A stretch of 64,000 nucleotides of DNA from contig NZ_JAAGLT010000026.1 in NCBI RefSeq assembly GCF_010548275.1, positions 85,364-149,363 of the forward strand, read 5' to 3'. The notes under the pieces were generated by a model that was not told the origin of the DNA, did no database searches, and was given only the letters and a program-made list of their open reading frames with translations. Position 1 is the stretch's first letter. Every line of letters starts with the position of its first letter. Source of the DNA: Streptomyces sp. SID12488 (GTDB lineage Bacteria; Actinomycetota; Actinomycetes; Streptomycetales; Streptomycetaceae). A program made the position numbers and the translations under genes. This document shows, one piece after another, positions 36,072 to 45,191 of the stretch.

Positions 36072-37592
36072 ATGCGGCCTTCACTCTCTTCCCGTCGGAG
36101 TCCCACGGCCCGCAGACCACGCATACCGGCGTTCGCCGTCGTCATCGTGATGGCGCTGCTGGCCATGATGTCGGCGACCGCACAGACGTGGTCGGCACCG
36201 GCATCCGCCCCGGCATCGACACCGGCGCCCTTGGTGAGTTCGGCGTCGGGACGGTGTCTGGACGTCAAGGGCAATGTCGACACGCCGGGAACGGCGCTGG
36301 ACATCCAGGACTGTGACAACCAGCCGAACCAGGCGTTCGAGTTCACCTCGGCGGGCGAGCTGAGGACGACGATCGGCACCCGCTGCGTGGACGCCTACGA
36401 CAACCGGACCGCGCCGGGCACCCCGGTGATCATCTGGTCGTGCAACGGGCAGTCGAACCAGGCGTGGCGACAGAACTCCGACGGGTCGGTCACCGGTCTC
36501 CAGTCCGGCCTGTGCCTGGACGTCAACGGGGCGGGCACGGCCAACGGCACCGCGGTCATCCTGTGGACCTGCAACGGTCAGAGCAACCAGAAGTGGACCA
36601 CGTCGACACCTCCGCCCGCGCCCGGCGGGTCGGGCCCGTGCGACCTCTACTCCGCGGGCGGCACTCCGTGCGTGGCCGGGCACAGCACCGTGCGGGCGCT
36701 CTACGGGTCGTACAGCGGCAGCCTTTACCAGGTCAGGCGCGCCTCGGACAACACGACCAGGAACATCGGTGTGCGGGCGGCCGGCGGCTTCGCCGACGCG
36801 GCGGCGCAGGATTCGTTCTGCGCTGGCACCTCCTGTGTGATCTCGGTCGTCTACGACCAGTCCGGACGCGGCAACGACCTGTGGTACCAGGGATCGGCCC
36901 AGGTCCCGGGATCGAGTCAGAGCAGTCCCGCGAAAGCGACCTCGGAGTCGCTGACCGCCGGGGGCACCAAGGCGTACTCGCTGTACATCAATCCCGGGAA
37001 CAGCTACTGGCGGGACGGTCATCTGACGGGCGTGCCGACCGGCAGCGCGCCCGAAGGGGCGTACATGGTGACCAGCGGCACCCACGTCAACAGCGGCTGC
37101 TGCTTCGACTACGGCAACAGCGAGACGACCCGGAAGGCCGACGCGGCCGGGGCGATGGATGCGATCAACTTCGGCACCCAGTGCTGGTTCGGCGGCTGCT
37201 CGGGCGGCGGTCCCTGGGTCCAGGCCGACCTCGAATGGGGCCTGTACTCCGGGGGCAGCCAGTCCTGGAACACCAACCAGCGCGCCTTCCCCGTCAAGTT
37301 CGTCACCGCGATGCTGAAGAACAACGGGACGTCGAGGTTCGCCCTCAAGGGCGGCAACGCGCAGTCCGGCAGCCTGACCACCCTGTGGGACGGCGGACTT
37401 CCCGGCGGATACAGCCCGATGAAGAAGCAGGGTGCCATCGTCCTCGGCAGCGGCGGTGACTGCTGCAAGCCCGGTGGTGGCGCCAACCTGAGCGCCGGCA
37501 CCTTCTACGAGGGCGCCATCGTTGCCGGCTACCCCTCCGACGCGACCGACAATGCGGTGCAGGCCAACATCACCGCGGCCGGATACCGCTGA
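36072..37592 (+). CDS. Secreted GH54 arabinofuranosidase with N-terminal CBM13
   Basis: 506 residues from ATG 36072 (AGAGGAAC upstream); an in-frame extension to 35967 is not supported. Signal anchor IPAFAVVIVMALLAMM, then a ricin-type trefoil (about 60-180), a Pro linker (TSTPPPAPGGSG) and the GH54 domain to the end. The vicinal CCFDYGN lies at about 343 and the nucleophile Glu in ADLEWGLYSG at about 388. The acid/base region reads GSGGDCCKPGG, an insertion with an extra Cys pair. The lectin is at the opposite end from the other two GH54 proteins here. It heads a seven-gene operon with 29-57-nt gaps. Confidence 0.92.
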   Translation: MRPSLSSRRSPTARRPRIPAFAVVIVMALLAMMSATAQTWSAPASAPASTPAPLVSSASGRCLDVKGNVDTPGTALDIQDCDNQPNQAFEFTSAGELRTTIGTRCVDAYDNRTAPGTPVIIWSCNGQSNQAWRQNSDGSVTGLQSGLCLDVNGAGTANGTAVILWTCNGQSNQKWTTSTPPPAPGGSGPCDLYSAGGTPCVAGHSTVRALYGSYSGSLYQVRRASDNTTRNIGVRAAGGFADAAAQDSFCAGTSCVISVVYDQSGRGNDLWYQGSAQVPGSSQSSPAKATSESLTAGGTKAYSLYINPGNSYWRDGHLTGVPTGSAPEGAYMVTSGTHVNSGCCFDYGNSETTRKADAAGAMDAINFGTQCWFGGCSGGGPWVQADLEWGLYSGGSQSWNTNQRAFPVKFVTAMLKNNGTSRFALKGGNAQSGSLTTLWDGGLPGGYSPMKKQGAIVLGSGGDCCKPGGGANLSAGTFYEGAIVAGYPSDATDNAVQANITAAGYR

Positions 37593-37645
37593 GTCCTTCT
37601 GTCCCACGGTGAGTTCTGCCGCAACCCGGCCCAGGAGGTAATGAC

Positions 37646-39247
37646 ATGCGCATGATCACCCGAATATTGGCGGTCGCGTTCTCCATCGCGCTGTTCTGCA
37701 TGGGCGTACCCCTCGTCTGTCTCGGCACGGCGCAGCCCGCCGCCGCGCTGGGCAACGGGCTGGCACTGACCCCGCAGATGGGCTTCAACGACTGGAACGC
37801 GTACGGCTGCAACGTCTCCGAGTCGCTGATCAAGTCCACCGCGCAGGCGATGCACACCAACGGCATGCAGGCAGCGGGCTACTCCTACGTCAACATCGAC
37901 GACTGCTGGATGACCCACAACCGCGATTCCGGCGGCCGTCTGGTGCCGGACCCGGCCAAGTTCCCCGACGGCATCAAGGGCACCGCCGACTACGTGCACT
38001 CCCTGGGGCTGAAACTGGGGATCTACGAGGACGCGGGCACCGCGACCTGCGCCGGGTATCCGGGCAGCCTGGGGCACGAGAGCACGGACGCCCAGTCGTT
38101 CGCGTCGTGGGGCGTGGACTACCTGAAGTACGACAACTGCAACAACAACGGGGTGTCCGCGCAGAGCCGGTACACCGCGATGCGGGACGCGCTGGCGGCC
38201 ACGGGCAGGCCGATCCTGTACAGCCTGTGCAACTGGGGCCAGGACAACGTGTGGACCTGGGGCGCGGGCGTGGGCAACAGCTGGCGCACCACCGGGGACA
38301 TCAGCGCCAACTTCGCCAGCATGCTGTCCATCTTCCACAGCAACGTGGGACTCGCCTCCTACGCGGGCCCCGGCCACTGGAACGACCCGGACATGCTGGA
38401 GGTCGGCAACGGCTCGATGACGGCCACCGAGAGCCGCAGCGAGTTCAGCCTGTGGGCGGAGATGGCCGCACCGCTGATCGCGGGCACCAACATCCCCTCG
38501 GCCAGTGCCGAGACCCTGTCCACACTGACCAACTCCCGGGTGATCGCGGTCGACCAGGACCCCCTCGGCAAGCAGGGCACCATGGTCTCCTCCTCGGGCG
38601 GCCGGGACGTGCTGGCCAAGCCCTTGGCCAACGGGGACGTGTCGGTGGCGCTGTTCAACGAGACGGGCTCGACAGCGACCATCTCCACGACCGCGGCCGC
38701 GATCGGCAAGACCGGGGCGTCCGCCTACACCCTGACCGACCTGTGGTCGGGGGCGTCCTCCACCACCTCGGGCACGATCAGCGCCTCGGTCCCGGCGCAC
38801 GGCACCGTGATGTACCGGGTCGCGGGTGGCACCAGCGGCGGCGGCACCGGCGTGACCGGCGCGGTGCACGCGGTGGGAGCGGGCAAGTGCCTGGACGTAC
38901 CCAACGCGACCAGGACCGCCGGCACCCAGGTGGAGATCTGGAGCTGCAACGGCGGCGCCAACCAGACATGGACGCACTCCGCGTCCGACCAGTTCACCGT
39001 CTACTCCGGCAGCGACCAGATGTGCCTCGACGCCTACAACAACCAGACCACTCCGGGCACGAAGGTGGAGATCTGGTCGTGCAACGGCCAGAGCAACCAG
39101 CAGTGGACGCTGAACGCCAACGGCACGATCACCGGCGTCCAGTCGGGCCTGTGCCTGGATGTCGCCGGAGGAGCCACCGCCGACGGAACCCTCGCCGAGT
39201 TGCGGACCTGCAACGGCGGCAACAGCCAGCGGTGGACGTTGGGATGA
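37646..39247 (+). CDS. Secreted GH27 alpha-galactosidase or beta-L-arabinopyranosidase with CBM13
   Basis: 533 residues. Signal peptide 1-34. GH27 barrel: TPQMGFNDWNAYGC, NIDDCW (Asp85-Asp86), nucleophile Asp163 in LKYDNCNNNG, and acid/base Asp in HWNDPDMLEVG (about 255); a beta-sandwich follows, then a ricin-type lectin from about 405. The loop GIYEDAG has Glu128 where most alpha-galactosidases have Ser (GIYSDAG). A Glu in the active site is reported to favour beta-L-arabinopyranose in the Streptomyces avermitilis GH27 enzyme, which has the same GH27-CBM13 layout, so that activity is the better guess. AGGAGG precedes the ATG. Confidence 0.93.
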   Translation: MRMITRILAVAFSIALFCMGVPLVCLGTAQPAAALGNGLALTPQMGFNDWNAYGCNVSESLIKSTAQAMHTNGMQAAGYSYVNIDDCWMTHNRDSGGRLVPDPAKFPDGIKGTADYVHSLGLKLGIYEDAGTATCAGYPGSLGHESTDAQSFASWGVDYLKYDNCNNNGVSAQSRYTAMRDALAATGRPILYSLCNWGQDNVWTWGAGVGNSWRTTGDISANFASMLSIFHSNVGLASYAGPGHWNDPDMLEVGNGSMTATESRSEFSLWAEMAAPLIAGTNIPSASAETLSTLTNSRVIAVDQDPLGKQGTMVSSSGGRDVLAKPLANGDVSVALFNETGSTATISTTAAAIGKTGASAYTLTDLWSGASSTTSGTISASVPAHGTVMYRVAGGTSGGGTGVTGAVHAVGAGKCLDVPNATRTAGTQVEIWSCNGGANQTWTHSASDQFTVYSGSDQMCLDAYNNQTTPGTKVEIWSCNGQSNQQWTLNANGTITGVQSGLCLDVAGGATADGTLAELRTCNGGNSQRWTLG

Positions 39248-39277
39248 CTCCGCATTCGAAGCCCGGAGGAGGTCTCC

Positions 39278-40807
39278 ATGCTCGAACCAGCCGGTGATCG
39301 CCGAAGCAGGCGATGGAAAGCCGTGCTCCTTGTCGCCCTGGCGATGGCCGTGGCCGCGTTCGGCGCACCGGCGTTCGCCACATCCCCGCGGGCCGGTACG
39401 GCGGCCGTCGCCCGTCCGGCGGCCCACAGCGTGGCGGACGCGTCGCTCCCGTGCGACCTGTACGCCGCGGGCGGTACGCCGTGTGTGACGGCACACGCCA
39501 CGACCAGGGCGCTCTTCGCCGCGTACAACGGCCCGCTGTACCGGATTCAGCGGACCTCCGACCACAGCTACCGCGACATCGGGCTGCTCAGTGCGGGCGG
39601 ATACGCGGACGGCGCCTCCCAGGTGTCGTTCTGCGCGGGCACGTCGTGCACGATCACGAAGATCTACGACCAGAGCGCCCGGCACAACGACATGCCGATC
39701 TCGTGGGGTGGCTACTGGAAGGGGCCCGGGCCGGGCGGGTCCGACGTCGGCGCGGACGCCATGGCCCTGCCGGTGACCGCGGCCGGCCACCAGGTCTTCG
39801 GTGTCAAGGTCACCCCCGGCGTCGGCTACCGGCTCGACCACGCGAGCGGTGTGCCCACCGGGGCCCAGCCCGAAGGCATCTACATGGTGACCTCGTCGGA
39901 CTACACGAGCCAGTGGTGCTGTTTCGACTACGGCAGCGGTGAGAACTCCCACACCGACACCGGCAACGCCACCATGAACGCCATCTACTGGGGCACCGCC
40001 TGCTGGTTCGGCGGCTGCACCGGCACCGGCCCGTGGGTCGAGGCCGACCTGGAGAACGGCATGTTCCACACCAACACCGGCTCCAACAAGGACCCGAACA
40101 ACCAGGGCGTGCACTACCCGTTCGTCAGCGCGTGGCTGAAGAACAACGGCACCAGCAACTTCACTCTCAAATACGGCAACGGCGCGAGCGGCGGCCTGAC
40201 CACCACCTTCTCCGGCCCTTTGCCGAACGGCTACTCACCGATGAAGGTCGACAGTTCGGTCCTGCTCGGCACTGGGGGCGACAACAGCCCCAACGGCGTG
40301 GGCGAGTTCTTCGAGGGCGCGATCACGGCGGGATATCCCTCCGACGCCACCGAGAACGCCGTCCAGGCCGCCATCACCGCGGCCGGCTACGGCGCGGGGG
40401 GCGGTGGCGGTACGTCGACCGCGCTGCACGCGATCGGTGCGGGCAAGTGCCTGGAGGTGCCGGGCGCGTCCACGACCCCGGGTACGCAGACGCAGATCCG
40501 GGACTGCACCGGAGCGGCGCAACAGACCTGGTCCCGGACCGACTCCCGCGAGCTCGCCGTGTACTCCGGTGGCAGCCGGCTGTGCCTGGACGCCTCCGAC
40601 CAGGGCACCAGCCCCGGCACCAAGGTCATCACCTGGACCTGCAACGGCCAGGCCAACCAGCAGTGGAACGTCAACGCCAACGGCACCGTCACCAGCGCCC
40701 AGTCCGGCCTGTGCCTGGACGTGACAGGCGCTGCCACCGCCAACGGCACCCCCGCCGAACTGTGGACCTGCAACGGCGGATCCAACCAGCAGTGGTCACT
40801 GAACTGA
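39278..40807 (+). CDS. Secreted GH54 arabinofuranosidase, third paralogue, with C-terminal CBM13
   Basis: 509 residues from ATG 39278 (GGAGGTCTCC upstream). Signal peptide WKAVLLVALAMAVAAFG. GH54 domain from LPCDLYAAGGTPCVTAHATT, vicinal CCFDYGSG at about 213, nucleophile Glu in ADLENGMFHT at about 259, acid/base Asp in GTGGDNSPNG. After a Gly-rich linker (GAGGGGGTS) comes a ricin-type lectin. The core is clearly diverged from the first GH54 (ARHNDMPISWGGYWKG replaces the usual substrate loop), so specificity may differ. Co-operonic with GH27 (30-nt gap) and the clan GH-A gene (29-nt gap). Confidence 0.92.
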   Translation: MLEPAGDRRSRRWKAVLLVALAMAVAAFGAPAFATSPRAGTAAVARPAAHSVADASLPCDLYAAGGTPCVTAHATTRALFAAYNGPLYRIQRTSDHSYRDIGLLSAGGYADGASQVSFCAGTSCTITKIYDQSARHNDMPISWGGYWKGPGPGGSDVGADAMALPVTAAGHQVFGVKVTPGVGYRLDHASGVPTGAQPEGIYMVTSSDYTSQWCCFDYGSGENSHTDTGNATMNAIYWGTACWFGGCTGTGPWVEADLENGMFHTNTGSNKDPNNQGVHYPFVSAWLKNNGTSNFTLKYGNGASGGLTTTFSGPLPNGYSPMKVDSSVLLGTGGDNSPNGVGEFFEGAITAGYPSDATENAVQAAITAAGYGAGGGGGTSTALHAIGAGKCLEVPGASTTPGTQTQIRDCTGAAQQTWSRTDSRELAVYSGGSRLCLDASDQGTSPGTKVITWTCNGQANQQWNVNANGTVTSAQSGLCLDVTGAATANGTPAELWTCNGGSNQQWSLN

Positions 40808-40836
40808 CCCCGTGACACGTGACGCAGGAGGACCGA

Positions 40837-42669
40837 ATGAGGACGAGAGCGAGACCCGGCCGTCTGGTACTGGCCGTCGGCATCGTCTTGGCGTTCGTGC
40901 TGCAGCTGTCCGGGACAGCCGAGAGCCGGGCCGTCTCGGGCGAGGCGCTGAGCGTGAACCTGGCGTCGACGCGGGGCCCGTCGACCGGCGTGGGTGAGGG
41001 GTTCCTCTACGGTTTCACGCAGGACGGCAGCCAGCCGGCGGACCAGTTCATCAAGCCGCTGGGGATCAACGCGTTCCGCGGCGGCGGCTGGTTCTCCGGC
41101 GGCTGGATCAGGGACAACTACCAGTACGGATCGGCCACTCGGGCCGACCTCGACTCGATCGTCGCGCAGGCGAAACGGCTCACCCAGCCGCCCTACCACG
41201 CGCAGTACCAGGTACTGGTCAGCGACATCTACGGCGCCAACGGCGGGCAGCCGTCGAACACCATGTATCCCTGCGACAACGGCAACTGCTCCAACTGGAT
41301 CAGCTTCATCGACTCCACGGTGGGAGCGCTCCAGGCCTCGGGGCTGAAGTTCGCCTACGACATCTGGAACGAGCCGGACATCTCCGCCTTCTGGACCCGG
41401 GGTGTGAACAGCGTCCAGTACTTCCAGATGTGGGACACCGCCTACCGGGAGATCCGGCGCATCGCCCCCTCGGCGCAGATCGTCGGGCCGTCGCTCGCCT
41501 TCACCCCGCAGAGCAACCCGGGTGAATGGCGGACCTGGCTCGCGCACGTGAAGGCGGCCGGGACGATACCCGACATGATCACCAACCACGACGAAGGGGA
41601 TGTCGACGACCCGGTCACCGTCTCCCAGTCCCTCAACAGTGCCCTGACCACGGCGGGCATCGGCCCGCTGCCGCTGTCCGCGAACGAGTACCAGCCCGCC
41701 GACCGGCAGACCGCCGGGGTGACGGCCTGGTACCTGGCGCGGTTCGCGCAGTCCGGATACACCAACGCGATGCGCGGCAACTGGGTCTGCTGCGTCACCC
41801 CCAACCTGACGGGAGTCCTCACCCAGAGCGGCGGCACCTGGCAGCCGACCGGCAACTGGTGGGCGCTTCGCGACTACGCCGACATGACCGGCACCCTCGT
41901 CGACACCTCCGGCCAGGTCGGCTCGACGGCGATCTCGGCCTCCGAGGACCCCGCCAACACGCGTGCGGTGGCGATCATCGGCGACGCGAACGGCAACTCC
42001 GGTACCGCGTCCGTGACCTTCAACGGACTGTCGTCCGTACCCTGGCTGACCAACGCCGGCAGCGTGCACGTCACCGTGCACCGCATCCCGGACCAGGCAC
42101 CGCTCGCCGCGCCACAGACCGTGTATGACCAGAACCTGAGTGCCTCGGGCGGCTCTATCACCGTGCCGTTGACGTTCCAGGGGACGCACGACGCGTTCGC
42201 CGTCTATCTCACCCCAGCCTCCTCCGGCGCCGAGACCTTCCCGGCCGGCTACCACCAACTCGTCGTCGCCAACAACAACTTGTGCCTCGACGTGTACGGC
42301 GCTTCAAGCAGTGCGGGCGCCGCGATCGACCAGTGGACCTGCAACGGGCAGAGCAACCAGCAGTTCCAGTTCGTGCCGGCCTCGGGCGGCTACGGCGAAC
42401 TGCGCGCCCAGAACTCCGGCCAGGACGTGGCGGTCGCCGGCAGTTCCACGACGGCCGGCACCCCGGACATCGTCCAACAGCCCCCCGGCACAGCGGCCAA
42501 CGGACTCTGGCTGCCCGTGCGCCAGCCCGACGGCTCCTACGCCTTCCAGAACCGCAACAGCGGTCTGTGCCTGGACGTCTACGGCGCCGGGAGCACCGCG
42601 GGCCAGCAACTCGACCAGTGGCAGTGCAAGAACGCACCCGGCACCAACCAGGACTTCTTCGTCCGCTGA
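40837..42669 (+). CDS. Secreted clan GH-A glycoside hydrolase (GH39-like) with CBM13
   Basis: 610 residues from ATG 40837 (AGGAGG 6 nt upstream). Signal peptide LVLAVGIVLAFVLQLSG. A TIM barrel with FAYDIWNEPDIS (acid/base Glu about 179) and PLSANEYQPAD (nucleophile Glu about 285) places it in clan GH-A; overall it looks nearest to GH39 but the family is not certain. A beta-sandwich follows (TAISASEDPANTRAVAIIGD), then a ricin-type lectin from about 472 nearly identical in design to that of the beta-helix protein at 30571. The substrate could be xylo-, arabino- or galacto-oligosaccharides. Confidence 0.82.
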   Translation: MRTRARPGRLVLAVGIVLAFVLQLSGTAESRAVSGEALSVNLASTRGPSTGVGEGFLYGFTQDGSQPADQFIKPLGINAFRGGGWFSGGWIRDNYQYGSATRADLDSIVAQAKRLTQPPYHAQYQVLVSDIYGANGGQPSNTMYPCDNGNCSNWISFIDSTVGALQASGLKFAYDIWNEPDISAFWTRGVNSVQYFQMWDTAYREIRRIAPSAQIVGPSLAFTPQSNPGEWRTWLAHVKAAGTIPDMITNHDEGDVDDPVTVSQSLNSALTTAGIGPLPLSANEYQPADRQTAGVTAWYLARFAQSGYTNAMRGNWVCCVTPNLTGVLTQSGGTWQPTGNWWALRDYADMTGTLVDTSGQVGSTAISASEDPANTRAVAIIGDANGNSGTASVTFNGLSSVPWLTNAGSVHVTVHRIPDQAPLAAPQTVYDQNLSASGGSITVPLTFQGTHDAFAVYLTPASSGAETFPAGYHQLVVANNNLCLDVYGASSSAGAAIDQWTCNGQSNQQFQFVPASGGYGELRAQNSGQDVAVAGSSTTAGTPDIVQQPPGTAANGLWLPVRQPDGSYAFQNRNSGLCLDVYGAGSTAGQQLDQWQCKNAPGTNQDFFVR

Positions 42670-42725
42670 ACCGTCCGCCGACCGCACCGGCCGTGGACAC
42701 CCCCCACCTGCGAAAGGAACCCACC

Positions 42726-45134
42726 GTGTCAGCATTCGGACGGCTGTTACGGCGCCTGCGTGTCCCGACGGCCGTGGTCGCGGGCCTCGTCCTGGCCGCC
42801 GGCGGCGTCGTGGGCACAGCGGCCGCTCCGGCCCGGGCCGCCACCTCCATCACCCTCAACGGCGCGTCCGGCGGACGGACCTTCGACGGTGTCGGCGCGA
42901 TCAGCGGCGGAGGCGGCAACAGCAGACTCCTGATCGACTATCCCGAGCCCCAACGCGGCCAGGTCCTCGACTACCTCTTCCGGCCCGGCTACGGCGCCTC
43001 CCTGCAGATGCTCAAGGCCGAGATCGGCGGGGACACCAACTCCACCTCGGGAGCCGAGCCCAGCCACCAGCACACCCGCTCCGACCTGAACTGCGACCGG
43101 GGCTACGAATGGTGGCTGATGGAGCAGGCCAAAGCCCGCAACCCCAACATCAAGCTGTACGGGCTCGCCTGGGGCGCCCCGGGCTGGATCGGTAACGGGA
43201 ACTTCTGGTCCACCGACATGGTCAACTACCTGGTCTCGTGGCTGGGCTGCGCCAAGCAGCACGGGCTGAGCATCGACTACCTCGGCGGATGGAACGAGCG
43301 AGGCTACAACGTCTCCTGGTACCAGCAGCTGCGGGGCGCGCTCAACAGCAACGGCTACGGCGGCGTCAAGATCGTCGCGGCCGACTCGGACTGGTCCGTC
43401 GCGAACGACGTCAACTCCAACCCGGCGTTCGCCTCCTCGGTGAGCGCCATCGGCACGCACTATCCCTGCGGCTACCGGTCGTCCCAGTCCACCTGCTCGG
43501 TGCCGGCGGCCGCCATGTCGTCCGGCAAACCGCTGTGGGCGAGCGAGAACGGCTCGGACGACTACAACGGGGGAGCGCAGGCCATGGCCCGCGGCATCAA
43601 CCGCGGATACATCGACGGACGGATGACCGCGTACCTCAACTGGCCGGTGGTCGCCGCGCTCACCCCCAACCTGCCGTACCCCACCATGGGCATGGCCCTG
43701 GCCGCGCAGCCGTGGTCCGGCTCGTACTCGATCGGCAAGAACACCTGGGTGATGGCGCACACCAGCCAGTTCACCTCCCCGGGATGGCGCTACCTCGACG
43801 CCTCCAGCGGCTACATCGGCGGCAACCGCGCCAACGGAAGCTACGTCTCGCTCAAGTCCACGAACAACTCCGACTACTCCACGGTCATCGAGACCATGGA
43901 CGCCGGCAGCGCGCAGACGCTGAACTTCAACGTCACCAGGGGACTGTCCGCCGGAACCGTCCACGTCTGGTCCACGGACGTCGGGTCCGCCAACCCGGCC
44001 GACCACTTCGTGCACACCGCGGACCTCACCCCGTCCGGCGGCGGATTCAGTCTGACCGTCCAGCCAGGCCACCTGTACACCCTGACCACTACGACCGGCC
44101 AGGGCAAGGGCACCGCCACCGGTCCCGCCCGCAGCGCACTGAAGCTGCCGTACACCGACTCCTTCGACGGCTACGCCACCGGCACCGAGGCGAAGTACCT
44201 GATGGACTGGCAGGGCGCTTTCGAGACGGTGGGCTGCGGCGGCGGTCGCAGCGGAAAGTGCGTGCGCCAGATGAGCCCGCAGAAGCCGATCACCTGGGAC
44301 TCGCTGACCGATCCGCACGCCCTGCTCGGTGACGTGAGCTGGGGCAACTACACCCTCACGTCGGACGTGCTGCTGGAACAGCCCGGATACGCCGAGTTGA
44401 TCGGCCGTGCGGGCGGGCACGACTACGACCGCACCGGCGGGCAGAACGCCTACCGCCTGCGGGTGAGCGACACCGGGGCCTGGTCGATCCTCAGCTCGAA
44501 CACCAACGGCACCGTCACCACCCTGGCCCGCGGCACGACCGCGGCGCTCGGCACCAACCGGTGGCACACCGCGGCCCTCACCTTCTCCGGGACCACGATC
44601 ACCGCCGTCATCGACGGTGCCACGATCGGTTCCGCGGACGACCGCACCTGGGCCGCCGGACAGATCGGCTACGCGACCAGCCAGGGCGAGACCGCACAGT
44701 TCGACAACCTGTCCATCACGCCCGGCAGCGGCGGAAACGACGGCGGCACGACCGGCGCGATCGTCGGAGTCGGCTCCGGCCGGTGCGTGGACGTACCGAA
44801 CCAGTCGCAGACGGCCGGCACCCAGGTGGCGCTGTGGGACTGCAACGGCGGCAGCAACCAGCAGTGGACGAACACCTCCGCCGGTGAGCTGCGGGTCTAC
44901 GGCAGCGACTGCCTGGACGCCGCGGGCCAGGGCACCAGCCCCGGCACCAAGGTGGACATCTGGGACTGCACCGGCGGCGGCAACCAGAAGTGGACGATCC
45001 ACGCCGACGGCGCGATCTCCGGTGACCAGTCCGGCCTGTGCCTGGACGCCGCGGGCGCGGGAACGGCCAACGGCACCCTGCTGCAGCTGTGGACCTGCAA
45101 CGGCAGCAGCAACCAGAAGTGGACGCGCGGCTGA
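42726..45134 (+). CDS. Secreted GH59 galactosidase-like enzyme with CBM13
   Basis: 802 residues. GTG 42726 with AAAGGA 9 nt upstream. Signal VAGLVLAAGGVVGTAAAPARA. GH59 barrel begins TSITLNGASGGRTFDGVGA; acid/base Glu in YLGGWNERGY (about 190) and nucleophile Glu in LWASENGSDD (about 276). GH59 is the galactocerebrosidase family; bacterial members act on beta-galactosides or galactans. A LamG-like sandwich (about 475-670) and a ricin-type lectin follow. Codon 8 is TTA (42747-42749), so translation probably depends on the bldA tRNA. Confidence 0.92.
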   Translation: MSAFGRLLRRLRVPTAVVAGLVLAAGGVVGTAAAPARAATSITLNGASGGRTFDGVGAISGGGGNSRLLIDYPEPQRGQVLDYLFRPGYGASLQMLKAEIGGDTNSTSGAEPSHQHTRSDLNCDRGYEWWLMEQAKARNPNIKLYGLAWGAPGWIGNGNFWSTDMVNYLVSWLGCAKQHGLSIDYLGGWNERGYNVSWYQQLRGALNSNGYGGVKIVAADSDWSVANDVNSNPAFASSVSAIGTHYPCGYRSSQSTCSVPAAAMSSGKPLWASENGSDDYNGGAQAMARGINRGYIDGRMTAYLNWPVVAALTPNLPYPTMGMALAAQPWSGSYSIGKNTWVMAHTSQFTSPGWRYLDASSGYIGGNRANGSYVSLKSTNNSDYSTVIETMDAGSAQTLNFNVTRGLSAGTVHVWSTDVGSANPADHFVHTADLTPSGGGFSLTVQPGHLYTLTTTTGQGKGTATGPARSALKLPYTDSFDGYATGTEAKYLMDWQGAFETVGCGGGRSGKCVRQMSPQKPITWDSLTDPHALLGDVSWGNYTLTSDVLLEQPGYAELIGRAGGHDYDRTGGQNAYRLRVSDTGAWSILSSNTNGTVTTLARGTTAALGTNRWHTAALTFSGTTITAVIDGATIGSADDRTWAAGQIGYATSQGETAQFDNLSITPGSGGNDGGTTGAIVGVGSGRCVDVPNQSQTAGTQVALWDCNGGSNQQWTNTSAGELRVYGSDCLDAAGQGTSPGTKVDIWDCTGGGNQKWTIHADGAISGDQSGLCLDAAGAGTANGTLLQLWTCNGSSNQKWTRG

Positions 45135-45191
45135 TCCCGTGACCGGCGGCCGGACTTCCTGAGCCTCCCCGATCCCTCTGAAAGGCCCCAC

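Noticed and set aside
41321..41334. TGGGAGCGCTCCAG, close to the CebR box, inside the clan GH-A gene
   Set aside because: It encodes a plausible V-G-A-L-Q stretch deep in the gene, far from any start; probably chance from codon use.
42282..42725. Upstream in-frame extension of the GH59 gene
   Set aside because: It is a shadow of the preceding lectin domain; the GTG at 42726 with AAAGGA and an immediate signal peptide is the better start.
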